In this document: in pieces, positions 58,621 to 64,000 of the stretch
Numbering within the stretch: position 1 is the first letter of the stretch
Layout: every line of letters starts with the position of its first letter
Source: Sapria himalayana
Lineage: Eukaryota > Streptophyta > Magnoliopsida > Malpighiales > Rafflesiaceae
Length of the DNA stretch: 64,000 bases
Direction: 5' to 3'
NCBI GenBank assembly: GCA_029783825.1
Contig: JAREIK010016265.1
Coordinates: 95,683-159,682, forward strand
Notes under the pieces: generated by a model
What the model was told of the DNA's origin: nothing
Database searches by the model: none
The model's input: only the letters and a program-made list of their open reading frames with translations
Position numbers and translations under genes: made by a program

Positions 58621-59334
58621 TTTTTGCCTTTCTTTAAATTTCTAGTCAATGGCAGAACAAATAAACTGAGTCCAATGCAACTGCGGTGGCAAAGATGATA
58701 CGAATACCAGCAAGACAATAGAAGGTGACTAGGTTCTGTGATTTCACATGTCCTTAACAAAAAAAAGAAAAATTATTCTTTGAAAAAACCAATGATTATG
58801 TGACAAGTATGAATTATTGAGGTTGGGATAGACAAAGAGAGTTTCAATCTAGTGTATTTATTATAAGAAATTTTAACGCATTTTAGAGAATTATTGAATT
58901 TTATTTTTGGAGATAATACTAGGAACATTACACGACAATGATATAGGCAAGTTGACTAACATAGATATCAATGGTGCTCGCATAGTTCATCCACCATGAC
59001 GATTTTTTGAAATGAATATACAAAATTCATCTCTAAAACAGCATCAAATCCTTAGCTAATTTGAAATAAAATTGTTTTTTTTATATACAATCTCATTTTA
59101 AATTTCTGACTTATCAACATAAGAGTAAACATTCACATGTTAATACTAAGTATAATGTTACTCTCATAGAGATATTATATTATATCAATAAATTCGGATC
59201 ATATTGAATCAAAAAATGATAAGTATTCCAAATAGGAGAATCTCACTCATACTCATATGATATAGTATTTCATAAGTATGCATCAATATGGACTTATATT
59301 GAATTGGCACCTAAGACACTCGACCACCCAGGGC

Positions 59335-59610
59335 TAGAGGTGTCGAGTAGGCTGGCCAGGCCGGGCAAGGCAAAAGGCATTGGCCGAAATTAGTCATGTC
59401 AAAGCTGGATAGGCACGGTCCAGAACCACGCCTAGACCTAGATCGTGCAAACCCAAGAGATAGTCTAGAACCATGCATGAGAGGAGTCACTTGTGGTTCA
59501 TGCCAGGCTAGGCACAATCTGCATATCTAGTCTGTTGGCATGGTCCATGAGCAAAGTGACCATGACTAGGCACAGGTGGGTCAAGATTCACGGGTCATGG
59601 CTTGTGCAAT
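59335..59610 (+). repeat. Left terminal repeat and GC-rich subterminal block of hAT-2
   Basis: Begins TAGAGGTGTCGAGTAGGC and is rich in GGCC, CTAGGC, CATGCC and GGCACGG words. The 68-codon minus frame over it is not coding. Confidence 0.7.
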
Positions 59611-60919
59611 AATTGGCTAAGAAAGACAATTTTATTAAATTAGTCACATAAGCCAACTTATGGTAACATGGTCATTCATGTTCGGTTGCCCATTACATTT
59701 TCATATAAGGGGTGCCAATAGCAAAATTTTTAAGGGGAGGCCTATCACTTTTCTATCCTATCAAATAGTTTTTTTAAATATGTAGCCATTAAATCTGTCT
59801 CCAATGGCTACAATCAGAAAATCGATAGCTTTTGAATTTATGTCCATATATATTTATTAAAAAAATTAAAAAATAAAAAATATTTTTAATATAACAAATT
59901 TCTATAAATAAAAATTTCTTAAATTTTATTCATTATTTCTCTCATTTGTTTATCTCTCTCATCTCTCATCCTCGTGTGCTCGAGCTCTTATTATTTTGGA
60001 CTGTTATTATATTTTTTATAAAACTAAAAATTTTAGTAAGAGTAGTACAAAGAAAAAATTAACGATAACAAAATAATTATAATTAGGATCCACATAATTT
60101 AATAATATGTAAGTTTTTATTATATTTTAACTGTTTTATTAATTTCATACGAGAAAAATTAAAAAAATAATAATAAATTATAAATTTAACAATAACAAAA
60201 TTGACATGTATTTAGATAATAACAACCATTCTACCGAAAAAATCCAAATCAAAATAAATTCTCTCTAATAGCTTTAGCTCAAATTTATGTACCGCCAAAA
60301 ATTTTAAAATTAAACTAACTTCAATAATATATACTCACTCCAAGATAATAAAAATTAAAATTTCTAATGATATTGAAGAAAAGTAATAGAATGTATATTT
60401 TATCATAAGATAAATACATATGAAGCATTGAATCCCAAGAAAATCTAACTAAGCGATGATATCTTTAGTTGCAACTGGTTTAACTTCATTGCTCCCCGAT
60501 ATATACTTTTAAATTTTGAGAGGAAAAACATGACAAAACTAATATTTTTCACCTTCCCCTTAATCCCCCCTTACCAACCTCAGGGTAGATGCATACGGCA
60601 AGCTTCAATACTCGCCAATCATCTATGTAATAATTGTGACCAATTACATTGACTTTTTAGTTCTTATGAGAACAAATACATTAATAATGATTTAAACGCA
60701 TCTAACATGACAAAATTAATTACAATCAAGATTTTTCAATTATATTTTGACAAATCATATATTTGTCAATATTATGCATACATACTTCAAACATACTTAT
60801 CATAGAATTTCATAGTCAACAAATAATAATAAAATAATAAAACATTATAAGAAAAAAAAATAATCAATTAATAATTTTAGGAAATATAATAGATTTGTTG
60901 TCGTGACAACCAATATTTG

Positions 60920-63281
60920 AATTAGTCGGGACGATACATCATTCATATGTCTTATCGCTCACTATGTAGATTTAGAATTAAATTTAATAAAGATAATTTT
61001 AGGATTTTCTAATATATCCTTCATCCTCATTATGGACATTTCATATATGAGTGCATGACGAAAATTTTTAGGAAATAAGACGTTCAAAATAAAATTTTTA
61101 GTACTATATTTAACAAGACTTCTAATTAATAGACTTAACATTCATATGTTTGTCAAAACTATTTGAATCATATAATATTTTTCACATTAAATATATGTAT
61201 CACGTAATTAAGCTAAAGTACAAACAGAAATAAAAATTATTTCCCAAACATTAGAGAAAAAAATCAATAAAATATCTTAAATATCTAGCAAATAACAAAA
61301 AAAATTAACAATCACTAACTATCAATTGACATAAAAAAATCAAATAAATATGAGATATCATTGAAATTATACTTATTTGAGTTAAATATTTATTTATTAC
61401 TACTATTTTATATTTTACTGCTACAATAATAATGGTGACAAACTTATTATTAATAATTTTAACTAGGATAGAAGAATTCCTTTTATGAAATGCCTAAATT
61501 TTTTATGATATGACAAACATATATTCATTTATATACACTCTCGTCACTTACAATGTAACTTATCTGCATGTATTATATCTGTAGTATGTTTAGTAAATAT
61601 AAAAGATATCGTGCGTTTAGTGTCGTGATTAATGAGATGAAAAACAAGTATTTAAAATACTAAGCATCTATTATATTTCTTTATTATTTGACTGCTTGTA
61701 TAAATCTTAGAATTAAGATAGAAAAGATAAAAATAATATCAAACATATCCATATATATGAACCAGGAACATCAAGCTAAAGATTTCATTCATAAAAAATT
61801 AAATATTTTATTTATATTATAATATTAGGTATGATAACTGTAACTAGACTCCGAATTAAACATTGATATCATATTCTGAGATTATGACTTATTTATTCGG
61901 TTAGCCTTAAAAAATAATGAGGTAATCCATCAAATATAAGTGAATTATCTTGATACTATTTCATCATGTCACATAAAAATAATAAGAATTTAGATATTTT
62001 ACTTTGATGAAAATCAACAAAATCACTAATCTCATGCTATCCAAGATGGCATGTGATCTACTTATTGGAATTATTGATACAAAAAATATTTTATATATTT
62101 TCCTAATAAGCATTTTTTATTATTTAATACAAAAATTTTTTTAATGATCTGAATTATTAAAAATACTCGTCTTTTATTTTAATTATGGATGATTTGATAC
62201 GTATAATTAATTATAATTATGTATATTTGTATTTTAAATAAATAGATTCTATTTGTATTTTTAAAAAAACCAAACAAATCAAATTAAAATATATTAATGT
62301 TCTATTTTAGTTTTGTAAAATATAAAAAACAAGGACATCTATCCGACAACTAGTATCCCCACATTAGCATCTTCGCAAAGAATTTCTAGAGCATAGGATA
62401 ATCTTAAATCCTAAACCCTAAATTTTTTAAATCCTTACGGTATAAAACAATCTTCAAGCAGTCCTCAAGGAAATTTCAAAGAAATTTTTGAGTTCTTTCG
62501 GCCAAGCTTAGTTTAAGGTAAGATTTTTCGACTTTGCTTACAATTAAAACTAAAATAAAACAAATACAATCATCAAACAGATATCGAAGAAATTTTAGTT
62601 CTTGAATCCCTACCAATGATATCAGAGAGAGTTAATTTTATATGCACTAATTTTATTATAATTATGTATATTTATTTTTAAATTGAAAGACTATATTTAT
62701 TTATTAAAAAAATCAAACGGATCAAATTAATATATATTAATATTCAATTTTGGTTGAGAAATATAAAAAACAAAGATATTAGTTCGATGATGCATACCCC
62801 CACTAAGGTATCATCGTCTTAGTGGAGAATTTCTGGAGCATGGGGTGATATGGGAGTTCTTCCGTCCAAGCTTAGTTTAAGATAAGTTTCTTCAACATTG
62901 CTTAGAATTGAAACGAAAATAAAATAATCACAATCCTCTCGCAAATATCGAAGAAATTTTTGAGTTCCATAATCCCTAAAACTATTGATCACTCTGGTGT
63001 CTAACATAGCATTGAAATCTATTTTTTTTGTGTCAGCCAATATTATTCCAAGTAGTATATCACAATTTCGACCAGATATCATCAAAATACTTGCAAGTAT
63101 GAAAAACTTTAAAGAATCAAAATTTAGAATTCAAGATAAGACACAAGAGTTACTAGCAGATGTTGATAATTTATGGGACATGGAAGATATTAAGCTCACC
63201 AGCAGCAATACTTTTAGATACTTACGTGACGATAACGACCTATACTCACACTATCATATTAGTGCTATAGACACAAATTGA
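60920..63281 (+). pseudogene. hAT transposase relic (hAT-2), split by an insertion
   Basis: 60,945-61,019 reads ICLIAHYVDLELNLIKIILG then FSNIS, matching -MCLIAHYVD--W-L-KRI--F of hAT transposases. 61,020-61,250 parallels the catalytic block of hAT-1 in shifted frames, and 61,480-62,060 parallels hAT-1 through the MK-KYLKY region. After the insertion, an open 98-codon frame (62,985-63,281) reads QFRPDIIKILASMKNF and then RIQDKTQELLADVDNL, aligned to the hAT-1 dimerisation region (RLRPNIIETQTCMKDW ... NIQDQSVTRAEELLVDD). The last frame has no stop, so it may be less decayed or less selected against by chance. Confidence 0.8.
62079..62982 (+). mobile_element. Short double-LTR element (TRIM-like) inside hAT-2 transposase
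   Basis: Inserted where the hAT-1/hAT-2 alignment breaks and flanked by TATTGAT at 62,072-62,078 and 62,983-62,989. Inside are two direct repeats: about 62,196-62,615 and 62,643-62,982, sharing TAATTATGTATATTT, CAAATCAAATTA, AATATAAAAAACAA, CCAAGCTTAGTTTAAG and ATATCGAAGAAATTTT; the second lacks about 90 bp. Between them is ATGATATCAGAGAG (about 62,618-62,631), resembling a tRNA-Met primer site, and hardly any internal DNA. The first 115 bp are unpaired. No coding capacity. Confidence 0.65.
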
Positions 63282-63679
63282 TGACTTGTGTAATTTTTGA
63301 GTTTTTTTTTCATATAATATCTTATTTTCATTGTTTTTTTTTTCGATCTACATTTGCACGACTAAGTATTATCATTTGGCTCAACATTTTTATTTTTTAG
63401 TTGAGTTGGTTGAAATTTTTTTTAATCATTAATTTCATTTTAATCTATTATATAATGCACATTGTATATGTGCTTTTTAATTATATTATTTTTGATATAT
63501 AATTATATAAATTATAAATATAATATTTTAAATAAATAATAATTTAAAATTTCAAAATATTACAAAAGTACACATTGCACATACAATTTTTATTATGTAA
63601 TGCTCATTTCACAATGCACATTGCACATTAACTACCAAAATGGGCAAAAAAAAATACATATTTAATTCAAATTTCAAGG

Positions 63680-63854
63680 CTCGAGATGTCTGCTTGATGG
63701 CTTGGCATTAAATTGCTACCTAAAAACTAACACGATCGGGAATGACTCGGTATGACCTAGTCCATATGTGCTAGGCGACGAGCCAAACAGGTTATATCGG
63801 GCCTAATGGATCGATATTCATACTGGAAACAGCACGATCCTTTTGACACCTCTA
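63680..63854 (+). repeat. Right terminal repeat and GC-richer subterminal block of hAT-2
   Basis: Contains CACGATCGGGAATGACTCGG, GCTAGGCGACGAGCC and ends TTTTGACACCTCTA, the inverted counterpart of the left terminus. Confidence 0.7.
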
Positions 63855-64000
63855 CCTAGAGCATATATCAAAAGAGAGGGGGATATGCACAGCTTAATTA
63901 GACCAAAAATAAATCTACCAAGAAGTCAGACGATCCTACAATAAATCACTCTAATCTTGGCCTTACAATATTCGCTCTTCGAAATGGATAGAAAATTAGT

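Larger units (their letters stand above)
59335..63854 (+). mobile_element. hAT-2 DNA transposon, full-length relic with target duplication
   Basis: The left end TAGAGGTGTC (59,335-59,344) is mirrored by GACACCTCTA (63,845-63,854). The 8 bp outside are CCCAGGGC (59,327-59,334) and CCTAGAGC (63,855-63,862), equal at 6 of 8 with both differences being transitions: a decayed 8-bp hAT target duplication. GC-rich subterminal blocks lie at 59,335-59,610 and 63,680-63,854. The transposase relic is at 60,920-63,281, interrupted by a short LTR element (62,079-62,982). P2 provides a related uninterrupted site near 38,600. About 4.52 kb with the inner insertion. Confidence 0.85.
58230..64000 (+). mobile_element. 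Copia B, relative of P2, interrupted by hAT-2 and cut by window end
   Basis: LTR remnant near 58,230-58,342 (CAACTTGTTAAATGCCC, then TTTATATAAGG), leader 58,343-58,620 and following DNA align with P2 36,440-37,140; for example GTGACAAGTATGAATTATTGAGG at 58,800 matches GTGGCAAGTATGAATTATTGAGG at 36,933. 59,151-59,330 aligns with P2 38,371-38,600. After the hAT insertion, 63,888-63,990 aligns with P2 38,615-38,720 (CTTAATTAGA, AAGTCAGACGATC, CTTGGCCTTA/ATTGACCTTA). The LTR 3' part, primer site and integrase are missing, so a deletion predates or accompanies decay. The 3' end lies beyond the window. Confidence 0.75.

Noticed and set aside
1..64000. tRNA or rRNA genes
   Set aside because: No cloverleaf-like B-box/anticodon arrangement or rRNA core was noticed; tRNA-like sequences seen are only retroelement primer sites.

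Overview
The window reads as nuclear DNA of a flowering plant: strongly AT-rich, without intact long genes, and packed with decayed transposable elements whose open reading frames are broken by TAA/TAG/TGA stops and small indels. The diagnostic signals are plant-type Ty1/copia retrotransposons (initiator-tRNA-Met primer sites of the TGGTATTAGAGC type, integrase, reverse transcriptase and RNase H motifs on both strands), hAT DNA transposons with transposase motifs and terminal repeats, one LINE tail, and GT-AG spliced exons of a plant gene. The genus cannot be told from what is visible. No bacterial operon, CRISPR, tRNA or rRNA was recognised.

The only host-gene material is a decayed GUP1/HHAT-like membrane-bound O-acyltransferase (MBOAT) gene on the minus strand. 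Its 3' exons lie at 7.3-8.0 kb and a middle exon (plus a tentative upstream one) at 57.1-57.5 kb. Order and strand fit a single gene whose middle has been filled with about 49 kb of mobile DNA, although two separate fragments cannot be excluded. It carries two frameshifts and a Trp-to-stop change, so it is called a pseudogene.

Layout, left to right: plus-strand copia P1 with a short LTR element in its integrase (0-3.3 kb); LINE tail (3.57-4.14); minus copia M1 (4.3-6.6); MBOAT 3' exons (7.3-8.0); AT-rich unknown; hAT-1 between direct repeats (10.2-12.8); copia P4 fragment (14.1-15.6); 52-bp degenerate tandem array (17.3-17.7); minus copias M2 and M3 with a 30-bp minisatellite and CAC-rich leader (18.2-22.4); minus copias M4a/M4b (24.5-27.4); a GAGCTC-rich MITE (28.26-28.89); DUF659-type hAT-3, minus (about 29.9-31.8); copia P3 3' end (33.4-34.3); near-complete copia P2 with LTRs, 5-bp TSD and a hAT-type MITE in its RNase H (36.4-40.7); less AT-rich, possibly mitochondrial-derived DNA (43.1-46.6); minus copias M5 (three tandem ~495-bp RT segments) and M6 (47.5-52.0); duplicated CAC-rich blocks (52.7-54.3); copia P5 3' end and LTR (55.1); minus copia M7 leader/primer site/LTR (56.6-56.85); MBOAT upstream exons (57.06-57.5); and a three-level nest from 58.2 kb to the window end: a copia related to P2, interrupted by hAT-2 (59,335-63,854), itself interrupted by a short double-LTR element (62,079-62,982).

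Nothing here looks able to move on its own. The value of the window is as a record of layered insertion and decay: target duplications, empty-site paralogues and nested order can be read directly from the sequence.
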